Assembly: GCA_947626675.1 (NCBI GenBank)
Contig: CANQTC010000005.1
Location: 1-64,000, forward strand
From: an uncultured Coprococcus sp.
GTDB taxonomy: Bacteria > Bacillota > Clostridia > Lachnospirales > Lachnospiraceae
Length of the DNA: 64,000 nt
Direction: 5' to 3'
A program made the translations under genes and the position numbers. Below the pieces are notes generated by a model that was not told the DNA's origin, searched no databases, and worked only from the letters and a program-made list of their open reading frames with translations. Of this stretch, positions 9,639 through 17,954 are shown piece by piece (within the stretch, counting starts at the first letter, position 1; every line of letters starts with the position of its first letter).

Positions 9639-9674
9639 CCGTAACAGGAATACCATTTACAAGGAGGGATTAAT

Positions 9675-11201
9675 ATGGCACAAATAAATGTAAATAATCT
9701 TACGTTTTATTATCAGGGAAGTTTTAACAACATATTTGAAAATGTATCATTTTCTATTGACACAAATTGGAAATTAGGTTTTATCGGCCGTAACGGAAAA
9801 GGTAAAACCACCTTTTTAAATTTGTTATTAGGAAAATATTCCTATCAGGGTTCAATCAATACTACTATTGCATTTGATTATTTTCCATATCAAATGACGC
9901 AATCTCAAATGGCATTACCCGCCGCCAATTTTATTGAAGAAATAAAGCCGGGATGTGAGGAATGGCGTGTAATATGCGAATTGATGGAATTAGGTGAAAA
10001 CGCCGATATTCTTTACAGACCATATCAGACACTCAGCTTTGGAGAACAGGTAAAAATTATGCTGGCAGTCCTGTTTTCCAGTGAAAATCATTTTCTGCTA
10101 ATCGATGAACCAACAAATCATCTGGACCATGATGCCAGAGAAAATGTAAAAACATATCTGGCTTCCAAAAAGGGATTTATTCTGGTATCGCATGACAGAG
10201 ATTTGCTTGATGCCTGTATTGACCATGTTTTAGTATTAAACAGACAAACCATTGAAGTGCAGAGAGGGAATTTTTCGTGTTGGTGGGAAAACAAACAAAG
10301 AAGAGACCGTTTTGAACAGGCAGAAAACGAAAAACATCTCAAAGAAATCAAAAAACTGAAACAATCTGCATCACGTTCCTCAGAATGGGCGGATAAGAAC
10401 GAACGTACAAAAATCGGCTTTAATCCCACAGAAGAACCTGACAGATGTGCCGGTACACGCGCCTATATCGGTTCAAAAACAAAAAAAATGCAGAGCCGGG
10501 TAACACAGATAAACAAACGCATCCAAAGAGAACTCGAGGAAAAGAAAGGACTTTTAAATGATTTAGAAATACCGGCAGATTTGAAAATGCTACAGCTTCC
10601 CCACCATAAGCAGATACTCGTTAATATAAAGGATTATGGTGTAGAATATCAGCATAGCCGCCATCCCGTTTTTACAGATTTAACATTTACAATCTGTCAG
10701 GGAGAAAGAATTGCTTTACATGGAAAAAACGGATGCGGAAAGTCAACACTGATTAAGATGATTTTACAAAAAGCGGGTTTTATTGATACCAGTCAAGATA
10801 TTTTAGAAAATGGGGTATGTGAAACAGCATCAGGGCTTGTCATTTCTTATGTCAGTCAGGACACCGCCTGCTTAAAAGGTAAAATTTCAGCATTTTGCAC
10901 CGAACATCACCTAAACCAAAGTTTATTTTGTTCCATCCTCAGACAGCTCGATTTTGAGCGGGTACAGTTTTCCAATAATATGGAACAGTTTTCAGAAGGT
11001 CAAAAGAAAAAGGTGCTGTTAGCGGCAAGTTTACTGACTCCTGCACACCTTTATATATGGGATGAGCCTTTAAACTATATTGATATTTTTTCAAGAATGC
11101 AACTTGAAAATCTACTCTTAAAATATCAACCGACGATATTGTTTGTGGAACACGATGCAGCATTTTACAAAAAAATTGCGACGAAAACGATTGAACTATA
11201 A
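9675..11201 (+). CDS. ABC-F ribosomal protection ATPase (Lsa/Vga-like)
   Basis: A 508-residue protein of two ABC ATPase domains without membrane segments. Domain 1 has Walker A GRNGKGKTT (38-46) and LLIDEPTNHLDH; domain 2 has GKNGCGKST and YIWDEPLNYID. A charged linker of about 90 residues separates them, as in antibiotic-resistance ABC-F proteins that bind the ribosomal E site and displace drugs. The signature motifs are degenerate (LSFGE and FSEGQ). The N-terminus, with TNWKLGFIGRNG, closely resembles Lsa-type proteins, which protect against lincosamides, streptogramin A and pleuromutilins. AAGGAGGG precedes the ATG. The attenuator upstream supports an antibiotic-inducible role. Actual drug range is unknown. 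Confidence 0.9.
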   Translation: MAQINVNNLTFYYQGSFNNIFENVSFSIDTNWKLGFIGRNGKGKTTFLNLLLGKYSYQGSINTTIAFDYFPYQMTQSQMALPAANFIEEIKPGCEEWRVICELMELGENADILYRPYQTLSFGEQVKIMLAVLFSSENHFLLIDEPTNHLDHDARENVKTYLASKKGFILVSHDRDLLDACIDHVLVLNRQTIEVQRGNFSCWWENKQRRDRFEQAENEKHLKEIKKLKQSASRSSEWADKNERTKIGFNPTEEPDRCAGTRAYIGSKTKKMQSRVTQINKRIQRELEEKKGLLNDLEIPADLKMLQLPHHKQILVNIKDYGVEYQHSRHPVFTDLTFTICQGERIALHGKNGCGKSTLIKMILQKAGFIDTSQDILENGVCETASGLVISYVSQDTACLKGKISAFCTEHHLNQSLFCSILRQLDFERVQFSNNMEQFSEGQKKKVLLAASLLTPAHLYIWDEPLNYIDIFSRMQLENLLLKYQPTILFVEHDAAFYKKIATKTIEL

Positions 11202-11210
11202 AAGGGAAAT

Positions 11211-11244
11211 GCCTCTGCGGCTACTTTTCGGTATTCGCAGAGGC
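11211..11244. terminator. Hairpin between convergent ABC-F gene and permease operon
   Basis: GCCTCTGCG (11211-11219) pairs with CGCAGAGGC (11236-11244), a 9-bp stem between two convergent transcription units. The T tract is poor on both sides, so termination efficiency is uncertain. Confidence 0.5.
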
Positions 11245-11267
11245 AAAATCAACGTTATTTTCACTTC

Positions 11268-11552
11268 TTATATCCATTTCGGTATAATTATCATGCCAAA
11301 TACCGCTATACCGAAAACCGCATAAAGACTGTTTATAACCAGACAGACCTTCATTAAATTGTTCCGCGCCTTTGTTCTGACATAAGAAACAATTGTAAAC
11401 ACTCCGCTGAAAATCATAAATGCTGCATAACAGGAAATCATAATCTCCGCAGCAGGTGACTCCAATGCCCAGTCAAAAGACCTCAATGGCAAAATAGTCC
11501 ACGGTACGAAAAGCATAAGCGTACTAATTGTAGTTAAAATTTTATTTTTCAT
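11268..11552 (-). CDS. Small membrane protein of the ABC transporter operon
   Basis: A 94-residue protein with three predicted membrane helices and short loops. No family was recognised. A longer reading frame continues upstream, but AAAGGAG eight bases before the ATG at 11552, plus the overlap of the extension with the preceding permease, favours this start. It begins 4 bp after the permease stop, so it is co-transcribed with the three ABC genes. It may be an accessory or immunity subunit of the transporter, an inference from position only. Confidence 0.6.
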   Translation of the reverse strand: MKNKILTTISTLMLFVPWTILPLRSFDWALESPAAEIMISCYAAFMIFSGVFTIVSYVRTKARNNLMKVCLVINSLYAVFGIAVFGMIIIPKWI

Positions 11553-11556
11553 TCTT

Positions 11557-12327
11557 TTATCTCCTTTCAGCCTGCCCGAACCGATGGCAGGAAATAAATA
11601 GGCAAACGATTGTGATACCAACAGCAATAGGAATCCACGGAATAAATTCAACCTGTTCAGTTGAAAGTTTAGAAGCCATTTTCCCATATTCTGCCGTTAC
11701 TACAAAGAACGAATATGACATAGGATACACAAACCATACCTTCGTATTAATCATCAGAACCGACGGAACGATGGAAGCAAGCCCAAGCCCGATAGAAAAA
11801 ATAGGTGTCTGAATACATACCGACAAAAGCCAGAAAAATGCAAGCATCGGGATTGCTGCTGCAAATATGAACCCCGCCTCTTTGAAAACAACTAACGGTT
11901 TTAAAACAAAATCATAATTTTGTGTTTGTGAAACAATCTCCGCACTTATAAAATACATACCGGTCATCATCAATATTTGAAGAAAACCCAGAATAAGCAG
12001 AACAACAAATTTAGCCAAACACAGTTTTGTAGTACGAACTGGCAGAGAAAGCATTTTCAAAATACCTTTATTGCTTCTTTCCGTCATATTTAATAAAACG
12101 GTACTTACCACCATACTTGCAGGAAACATAAACCATGCCATTCCGAGAAATCCCTGTATTAAAAAGTTGTTTTCCGGTGAAATCCCCTCTGCCTGCATTC
12201 TCAAATTGACATCTGCATTAAAAATGGAAGGCAGCCACAGAATAACGGTGGCAGCCGCCAAAATGAAAAGGATTTTTGAACGACGGATTTTTTTTAGTTC
12301 AATTCCCATAAGCGATATAAAACTCAT
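11557..12327 (-). CDS. ABC-2 type permease, lantibiotic-immunity class (second subunit)
   Basis: A 256-residue integral membrane protein with about six hydrophobic helices and an N-terminal cytoplasmic segment MSFISLMGIELKKIRRSK, typical of the paired ABC-2 permeases of LanFEG immunity and MutE/MutG-type transporters. The ATG at 12327 overlaps the stop of the preceding permease (ATGA) and has GGAGGTT upstream, so this start is preferred over one nine codons earlier. With the ATPase and sister permease it likely forms an exporter that removes antimicrobial peptides from the membrane. Confidence 0.8.
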   Translation of the reverse strand: MSFISLMGIELKKIRRSKILFILAAATVILWLPSIFNADVNLRMQAEGISPENNFLIQGFLGMAWFMFPASMVVSTVLLNMTERSNKGILKMLSLPVRTTKLCLAKFVVLLILGFLQILMMTGMYFISAEIVSQTQNYDFVLKPLVVFKEAGFIFAAAIPMLAFFWLLSVCIQTPIFSIGLGLASIVPSVLMINTKVWFVYPMSYSFFVVTAEYGKMASKLSTEQVEFIPWIPIAVGITIVCLFISCHRFGQAERR

Positions 12328-13046
12328 TTGAACAACCTCCTGACTTTTAAACATATGCTCTCTGAAATTCCAATAAAAAGGACTTCCATTCCTGCGGCAA
12401 TCATAAAACTAACAGCCGTATTTTCTATTGTTTCCACAAATATCTGAAACGGAAGTGCAAATGGAAACAAGGATAAAACAAAACTCTCTGTCGGCAGCAA
12501 CGTAGCTGTAAATACACATACCACGCCAATGCCAAGAGACACCCACATATTCTTACACACCGATGCAATCAACAGTGAACCTAATGCTGCAGGAAGCATT
12601 AGCAACAGCGCATAGCCAAAACTTTTTATCACTTCCATCCACACATCCGCGGACATTTCAAACCAATGATATGAACAAAAAGCTATCCCGGCCGCTTCTA
12701 TTATCAATATCATAATACACATAACTATCATTAACATCACTTTACTCCAAAACAACCTGCTCTCTTTTATCGGCAGCGTACTGATTTTTAAAATAGCATT
12801 GTCGGCATATTCTGTGTGATACATAAGGCAAGCCCCTGCTACAACAAGCAGAAGATTCAGCATTGCCATCATCTGCCAATTTGCATTCATTAAAATTTGA
12901 ACAGGCGAATCATCAATCCCAAAATAGTTTTCCGAGCGAACCGCCATATTGAGAATGGGGACTATTGCCGCTAAAAAACCGCCGCAGAGAAACGCAGATA
13001 TAAACCCTGTTCGTTTCATCTTTTTACATTCCAATCCGAAACTCAT
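12324..13046 (-). CDS. ABC-2 type permease, lantibiotic-immunity class (first subunit)
   Basis: A 240-residue membrane protein with about six helices, beginning with a short Lys-rich cytoplasmic segment. Its ATG overlaps the ATPase stop by 4 bp (ATGA) and is preceded by GGAGGGGAGAG. Its partner is the downstream permease. The two differ in sequence, as usual for heterodimeric permeases of bacitracin- or lantibiotic-resistance transporters. No protease or lantibiotic synthesis gene is nearby, so this is a resistance rather than a production locus (inference). Confidence 0.8.
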   Translation of the reverse strand: MSFGLECKKMKRTGFISAFLCGGFLAAIVPILNMAVRSENYFGIDDSPVQILMNANWQMMAMLNLLLVVAGACLMYHTEYADNAILKISTLPIKESRLFWSKVMLMIVMCIMILIIEAAGIAFCSYHWFEMSADVWMEVIKSFGYALLLMLPAALGSLLIASVCKNMWVSLGIGVVCVFTATLLPTESFVLSLFPFALPFQIFVETIENTAVSFMIAAGMEVLFIGISESICLKVRRLFK

Positions 13047-13798
13047 CTCTCCCCTCCTCTCTGCCTGTTGTCAGCATCAATTACGGCAAGGAAAGTGTCT
13101 TCCAAATTATCAGTAGGATATCCTTGTGTTATTGCATTGCGTTTTAATTCATCAAGTGTTCCCTCAAACAACAAATGACCATGATTGAGAATACCGATAT
13201 TATCTGCCATCAGTTCTATTTCAGACAGCAAATGAGATGACACCAATACCGTACAGTCAAATTTTTGAGGCAGGGAACGAATCAGCGTTCTGATTTCATG
13301 AATACCAACAGGATCAAGTCCATTTGTCGGCTCGTCAAGAATCAGAATAGGCGGTCTGCCAATCAAAGCACCCGCAAGACCTAATCTCTGTTTCATACCA
13401 AGAGAATATTTTTTTGCAAGCCTGCTTTTATACGGTGTAAGACCAACCAACTCTAACGCTTCAGAAACAGCAGATTTCGGCAAGCCCAAAATTCTACGGA
13501 TAATATCCAGATTTTCTTCGCCACTCAAATTCCCATAAAAAGCAGGCGCTTCAATGAATGAACCTATTTCTTTCAGAATTTGCACACGATTTTCCGGGTA
13601 TTTCTTACCATCAATAACAAATGAACCGCTTGTAGGCTTCGTAAGACCGAGGAACATCTTCATCGTAGTAGATTTTCCTGCCCCATTCGGACCTAAAAAT
13701 CCGTAAACTGTTCCTTTCGGAATATGCAGACTAATGCCGGATACAGCAGTAAAGCCTGCATATGATTTTGTCAGGTTATTCGTTTCAATAATATTCAT
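13043..13798 (-). CDS. ABC transporter ATP-binding protein, antimicrobial peptide resistance class
   Basis: A 251-residue ATPase with Walker A GPNGAGKST (about 36-44), signature YSLGMKQRLGLAGAL, Walker B LILDEPTNGLDP and the switch histidine in LVSSHLLSE. It energises the two permeases encoded directly downstream with 4-bp overlaps. GAAAGGAG precedes the ATG. First gene of a four-gene operon whose promoter region carries tandem CCTTACAT boxes (+ strand), suggesting control by an OmpR-type response regulator encoded elsewhere. Confidence 0.9.
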   Translation of the reverse strand: MNIIETNNLTKSYAGFTAVSGISLHIPKGTVYGFLGPNGAGKSTTMKMFLGLTKPTSGSFVIDGKKYPENRVQILKEIGSFIEAPAFYGNLSGEENLDIIRRILGLPKSAVSEALELVGLTPYKSRLAKKYSLGMKQRLGLAGALIGRPPILILDEPTNGLDPVGIHEIRTLIRSLPQKFDCTVLVSSHLLSEIELMADNIGILNHGHLLFEGTLDELKRNAITQGYPTDNLEDTFLAVIDADNRQRGGER

Positions 13799-13845
13799 AT
13801 CTGTTTACTCCTTTCATCTTTACGGATTCATTCTACAACGCGAAC

Positions 13846-13885
13846 CTTATAACAACCTTTTCTCTACCTTACATCTGCCTTACAT
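13846..13885 (-). promoter_or_regulatory. Activator-type promoter with two ATGTAAGG boxes
   Basis: On the minus strand two identical octamers ATGTAAGG (13885-13878 and 13874-13867) lie one helical turn apart (11 bp), and a TATAAG -10 box (13851-13846) follows after 15 bp. No -35 consensus is present. Tandem direct repeats overlapping the -35 position are the usual layout for OmpR/PhoB-type response regulators such as those controlling bacitracin- and lantibiotic-resistance transporters. The regulator is not in the window. Confidence 0.55.
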
Positions 13886-14076
13886 TCTTTCATTTGTTAT
13901 TGGTGATAAAAACGGAATTTTATTTATAACTACTAGGTTGCAGATTTCAGGCAAAATAGCATCTTTAGTATGTGGCAAAAGATGAAATGTATATGTACCA
14001 TAAAGTATATATTTTTAGAAATAGTATCTATAGTCTGTTTGCTATGTGAAGCTGTCTATAGATTATGGAGGGTACA

Positions 14077-14406
14077 ATGAATTTATCTGAAATAGTTGGA
14101 AATAACATTCGCTTTCATCGCACCAAACAAAATATAAGTCAGGAACAATTAGCTGAATACAGCGATTTACATCCATCCTACATTGGACAGTTAGAGCGGG
14201 GAAAAAAGAAACCAACAATCGATACGCTCTATAAGATATCGCGCGGACTTAAAGTACCACTTACGACGATACTTGGTGGTATTGATGAACTTGATGATAC
14301 CAATGATAATTACCCATATAAGTGTTATCTTCTTGTAAGTAAACAAACCGCACCCAATCAGGTCGTTTTATATGAGATACTCCAAAATGCACTCTCAATA
14401 AAATGA
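14077..14406 (+). CDS. XRE-family transcriptional regulator
   Basis: A 109-residue protein with an N-terminal helix-turn-helix domain (about 5-65; core QEQLAEYSDLHPSYIGQLERG) and a short C-terminal region of unknown role. GGAGGG lies 5 bases before the ATG at 14077, inside a longer possible frame, so this start is preferred. It is divergent from the ABC transporter operon with about 280 bp between. Whether it controls that operon, itself or mutY is not shown by the sequence. Confidence 0.8.
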   Translation: MNLSEIVGNNIRFHRTKQNISQEQLAEYSDLHPSYIGQLERGKKKPTIDTLYKISRGLKVPLTTILGGIDELDDTNDNYPYKCYLLVSKQTAPNQVVLYEILQNALSIK

Positions 14407-14558
14407 ATAATTGGAAATGTTTCATTTCATATTCCTACCGTTTCTTCATCGATATATCTGCTTAGGGTATCCTCTTGCAACCGGATAGCAAAACAGGTAA
14501 AATGAAGGAAAGAAATCGAAGCAATTCTATAATAAACTGCTTCAAAACGGAGGAAGCT

Positions 14559-15623
14559 ATGCAAAGCCATCAGTTGAAACAAATTGTAGAACCTCTTTTA
14601 GCCTGGTATCATACCAATAAACGGGATTTACCGTGGCGAAAAAACAACGCCCCTTATCGTGTGTGGATATCAGAAATTATGCTCCAGCAAACACGGGTAG
14701 AAACAGTGATTCCCTATTATGAGCGTTTTATGAAGCACTATCCTACAATCCCCTCTCTTGCCGCAAGCAAAGACGAAGTACTTTTGAAACTGTGGGAAGG
14801 ACTGGGATATTATTCTCGTGCCAAAAATTTGAAAAAGGCCGCCCAGATTATCTGCTCACAATATCATGGAAATTTTCCCGAACAATACAACGACATTCTT
14901 GCATTACCCGGTATTGGCGCTTATACGGCCGGCGCTATTTCTTCCATTTCTTTTGAGCAGGCAAAGGCTGCTGTAGATGGGAACGTACTGCGCGTTATCA
15001 CCAGATTAACCGGGGATAATCAGGATATCACTGATATTGGATTTCGCAGGCAGATTACAACAGAACTGGAAAAAATCTATCCCGCTCAAAAACGAGGTGA
15101 TTTCACGCAAAGCCTAATGGAACTGGGCGCTGTAATATGCGTTCCAAACGGACTGCCTAAATGTCCGACATGCCCGCTTAGCTCTTTATGCAGCGCTTAT
15201 CAGAGCGGTACACAGCTTCAATATCCTGTAAAAAAACAGAAGGCGGCACGAAAAGTCGAAGAAATAACGGTTTTGGTTTTACAATGCCAAAACAAAATTG
15301 CTGTCAGAAAGCGGGAGAAAAAAGGGGTTCTGTCCGGTATGTGGGAGCTGCCAAATTGGAACGGATTTTTTACGGAAAAACAGGTTTTCGAGCAGCTTGC
15401 CGGGCTACAGCCCCAATTTGACATACATAAAAGCTCAATCGGTCAAAAAGAACGGCTCAAACATATTTTTACCCATATTGAATGGCATATGGAATGTATG
15501 CAGATTGCATGTGATAAAGAATATACGTTTCATGACATTATTTGGGTTACAACCGAGGAGCTTGCTTCGGAAATTGCCCTTCCTACTGCATTTAGAAAGG
15601 TTTATAAGAAGCTATGCCAATAA
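14559..15623 (+). CDS. mutY: A/G-specific adenine glycosylase
   Basis: A 354-residue base-excision repair enzyme that removes adenine opposite 8-oxoguanine. Visible: catalytic Glu39 in SEIMLQQT, helix-hairpin-helix LPGIGAYTAG (116-125), catalytic Asp140 in VDGNVLRV, the [4Fe-4S] ligands Cys194, Cys202, Cys205 and Cys211, and a C-terminal NUDIX-like domain (about 230-350) that reads 8-oxoG. CGGAGG five bases before the ATG at 14559 sets the start, although the frame stays open upstream. Confidence 0.95.
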   Translation: MQSHQLKQIVEPLLAWYHTNKRDLPWRKNNAPYRVWISEIMLQQTRVETVIPYYERFMKHYPTIPSLAASKDEVLLKLWEGLGYYSRAKNLKKAAQIICSQYHGNFPEQYNDILALPGIGAYTAGAISSISFEQAKAAVDGNVLRVITRLTGDNQDITDIGFRRQITTELEKIYPAQKRGDFTQSLMELGAVICVPNGLPKCPTCPLSSLCSAYQSGTQLQYPVKKQKAARKVEEITVLVLQCQNKIAVRKREKKGVLSGMWELPNWNGFFTEKQVFEQLAGLQPQFDIHKSSIGQKERLKHIFTHIEWHMECMQIACDKEYTFHDIIWVTTEELASEIALPTAFRKVYKKLCQ

Positions 15624-15666
15624 GAGTTCTCATATCCTCATTTTATACCGCCCTATCTATTTGACA

Positions 15667-15696
15667 AAAGCCTGTGATTTGAAAATCACAGGCTTT
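15667..15696. terminator. Bidirectional terminator between mutY and the NYN gene
   Basis: A 14-bp stem with AAAGCCTGTGATTT on the left and its complement on the right around a 2-nt loop, flanked by A and T runs, between two convergent genes. Confidence 0.8.
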
Positions 15697-15749
15697 CATT
15701 ATCACAGACTTCCGATTAACAGATTAAAAATTATTACCACAGGAAATCT

Positions 15750-16712
15750 TTATTGCTTATTTAGTACAACATACTTTTTATTTCCCTTCATTGCTTCAAT
15801 TTTCACTTGGGGAATACTTGAAATATATTTTGACAATTTTGAATATCCAAGTTCCTTATATTTAAACTCAGGAAATTGATTATGAATATTTCTACCAACA
15901 GCGCCTAACTCCATTTTTCCCTTTGCCAGTGTAATAACATAATCCGAAATTATCTTTTCATCAACTACGGCTTGCTTTCTAACTATATATGCCGTACTTC
16001 CATTCTGCTGTACCTGAAATCTTGTTTCCTCTTCTATAAATTTTCTAAACAACGTGTATCCGTAGTTTCTTTCATCGAAATCCGCATATTCTCTTTGTAT
16101 CTGGCTTTTTGTAGAACCCAGATTTGCATATTCCCCTTTGCTTTCTGCGTACTGAACAATTCGATTAATCGCGCATTTAATCTCCGATAATGGTGTCATT
16201 GCACTTTCATTTTCTAATTTAACATCTTCGCCCATTTTAGCATTATCTTTTAATTCAATGCTGTCTTCCAATTCCAAATCATCTTCGATAATTTTATCAA
16301 GATATTTGTATTCATTACATGCTGAAATAAATGTTTTAGATGCACAACTCATACCCATACCGATAACCAGTTTTCCGCCTTCACGAAGTCTGTTTGCCAA
16401 TCGTGTAAAATCGCTATCCGAGGATACTATACAAAATCCATCTACATTGTTTTGAAACAGAATATCCATTGCATCTATTACAAGCATGATATCGGCAGCA
16501 TTTTTTCCTGTTGTATATATTGCCTGATGAATAGGAACAATTGCATAATCCAATGCCTTATTTGCCCATTCAGCCATTTTTGAATTAGAAAAATCTCCAT
16601 AAATTCTTTGAAATGTAATGTCACCATATTGTTTAATTTCTTTCATAATGACATCAATATATTTTACACTGGTGTTTTCCGCATCAATAAGTAATGCAAT
16701 TTTTTGCTCCAT
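15750..16712 (-). CDS. NYN domain ribonuclease-like protein with OST-HTH/LOTUS repeats
   Basis: A 320-residue protein. The N-terminal NYN/PIN-like domain (about 1-150) starts with ALLIDAENT and includes DIMLVIDAMD and CIVSSDSDF, giving the acidic residues expected of a metal-dependent nuclease. The C-terminal half has two LOTUS-like winged segments (GYTLFRKFIEEE and LGYSKLSKYISSI), a combination common in bacterial NYN proteins thought to bind and cut RNA. The start at 16712 follows GGGGGGTGG. It is 72 bp downstream of the flavodoxin gene. Substrate unknown. Confidence 0.8.
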   Translation of the reverse strand: MEQKIALLIDAENTSVKYIDVIMKEIKQYGDITFQRIYGDFSNSKMAEWANKALDYAIVPIHQAIYTTGKNAADIMLVIDAMDILFQNNVDGFCIVSSDSDFTRLANRLREGGKLVIGMGMSCASKTFISACNEYKYLDKIIEDDLELEDSIELKDNAKMGEDVKLENESAMTPLSEIKCAINRIVQYAESKGEYANLGSTKSQIQREYADFDERNYGYTLFRKFIEEETRFQVQQNGSTAYIVRKQAVVDEKIISDYVITLAKGKMELGAVGRNIHNQFPEFKYKELGYSKLSKYISSIPQVKIEAMKGNKKYVVLNKQ

Positions 16713-16784
16713 GTATCCACCCCCCAAAACGATATACAATAGCCACAGGAAAGTCCTCAACTGATGAAATAAGTATATCACAAT

Positions 16785-17405
16785 TTAATTATATAAATCA
16801 GTTTCTCTTAACCCATTCTTTTTAGCACGCATATTCCATATTCTGGTTCCCTGCATTTTCCAAAGAAATCTTGGCCAGTTAGGAGAAACAAACAAATCAT
16901 CTCCACTCTTTAAGGTCTTTATATTATTTGCAATCTCATTGATTGCTTTTCCTGTGTTTTTATTTGGACCATAACCAAATGGAATATTTTTAAGAAACGG
17001 CAGCATTTCTCCGGCTCCAATTCCAACCGCCTGCCCCCATGTCAGACCGGCAGCAATGCACCAGTTTTTCATTTGACTGACAGCTATATGGTTTTGCTTT
17101 CCCTCAAAAAAACCATTGTTTACGATACAATAAACCATTGTATTTTTATCGAAAACATCCATTCTTTCAAGTCTCATAAGAAAACGCAGCAGGTGTGACG
17201 GAATACCGTCAACATAAAGCGGAAATGCAAAAACAAGTGCGCTGCTTTTTTTCATCTCTTCAAATTGCATATCTGACAATTTAAGTTTACTTATGTTATA
17301 TACATCTGTTTCATTTTCATTGATGAGAGAAGTAAGGTATTTAATTAATGTTCCCGAATTATTTTCCCCCGGTTTCGGACTGCCGTTTATCATTGTAATT
17401 TTCAC
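16785..17405 (-). CDS. Flavodoxin-like NAD(P)H oxidoreductase
   Basis: A 206-residue flavodoxin-fold protein beginning with the FMN phosphate-binding motif INGSPKPGENNSGTL and containing FAFPLYVDGIPSHLLRFL, typical of NADPH-dependent FMN reductases and quinone reductases. It probably begins with GTG at 17405, which overlaps the stop of the preceding flavodoxin-like gene (GTGA), so the two proteins are translationally coupled and may work together. Substrate unknown. Confidence 0.75.
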   Translation of the reverse strand: MKITMINGSPKPGENNSGTLIKYLTSLINENETDVYNISKLKLSDMQFEEMKKSSALVFAFPLYVDGIPSHLLRFLMRLERMDVFDKNTMVYCIVNNGFFEGKQNHIAVSQMKNWCIAAGLTWGQAVGIGAGEMLPFLKNIPFGYGPNKNTGKAINEIANNIKTLKSGDDLFVSPNWPRFLWKMQGTRIWNMRAKKNGLRETDLYN

Positions 17406-17908
17406 TTAATTTTCACCTCTCCCAATAATTCTTCTGATGATTTGTAAAATGCAACGTTCCACTCTGACACATTAAAATTAACACCATGTGCTTTTACCAA
17501 ATCCCTTGCCGTATCCATCTCCTGCCTTGTAATATGCTCTCCATAAAAATATACAGAAAGCGCACAGCGTTTTTTATATCGCGGTTTATGATGCGTTTCA
17601 TTATTCTTTGTTTTAAAAAACGGAAGAAGATAAGAGATACTTCTGTCTATCACATTTTTTACGAAAGGACTGTATCCTCCATAACAACATCTGCTTATAA
17701 TGATAATATTGTCCGTCTTAGAAAGTATCTCACCCATATTATTATAACCGTCTTTTAACACACATTTTCCGGGTGTTTTTATCCAACATCCAAAACACCC
17801 TATACATCTTTGTATAGAACCATCGTTAGAAATCACATGCATGTCCTTACTTGTCTTAAACAACTTTTTAAAAAGCCCGTTGTCCAAATCATGTATCATT
17901 AAATTCAT
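17402..17908 (-). CDS. Flavodoxin family protein, partner of the next gene
   Basis: A 168-residue protein with IGCFGCWIKTPGKC (three cysteines) and IIISRCCYGGYSPFVKNVIDRS, seen in NADPH-dependent FMN reductase relatives and iron-sulfur flavoproteins. Unlike classical flavodoxins it does not open with the FMN phosphate loop but with MNLMIHDLDNG. This appears to be a recognised variant rather than a truncation, but I cannot confirm that. GGGAGAG precedes the ATG. Coupled to the following flavodoxin gene. Confidence 0.6.
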   Translation of the reverse strand: MNLMIHDLDNGLFKKLFKTSKDMHVISNDGSIQRCIGCFGCWIKTPGKCVLKDGYNNMGEILSKTDNIIIISRCCYGGYSPFVKNVIDRSISYLLPFFKTKNNETHHKPRYKKRCALSVYFYGEHITRQEMDTARDLVKAHGVNFNVSEWNVAFYKSSEELLGEVKIK

Positions 17909-17954
17909 TTCCTGCTCTCCCTCATATCGTAATGCAACTTTAATATATCTGCTC

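Larger units (their letters stand above)
9393..9660 (+). promoter_or_regulatory. Transcription attenuator upstream of the ABC-F gene
   Basis: The leader holds mutually exclusive helices. Helix 1: GAGAGGT of the leader ribosome site plus ATGAGAA of the leader start (9403-9422) pair with TTCTCAT and ACCTCTC (9512-9526), followed by six T (9527-9532), a terminator form. Helix 2: ATAACCTC (9517-9524) can instead pair with GAGGTTAT near 9586-9593. A final strong terminator with an 11-bp stem (9604-9614 with 9619-9629) and seven T sits just before the ABC-F ribosome site. This arrangement fits drug-induced antitermination as known for ABC-F and erm leaders. The switch mechanism is inferred, while the helices are seen. 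Confidence 0.75.

Noticed and set aside
17402-17908. Truncated flavodoxin gene
   Set aside because: It lacks the usual FMN loop but has its own ribosome site, coupled stop and start, and a coherent family-like N-terminus, so I keep it as a complete gene.
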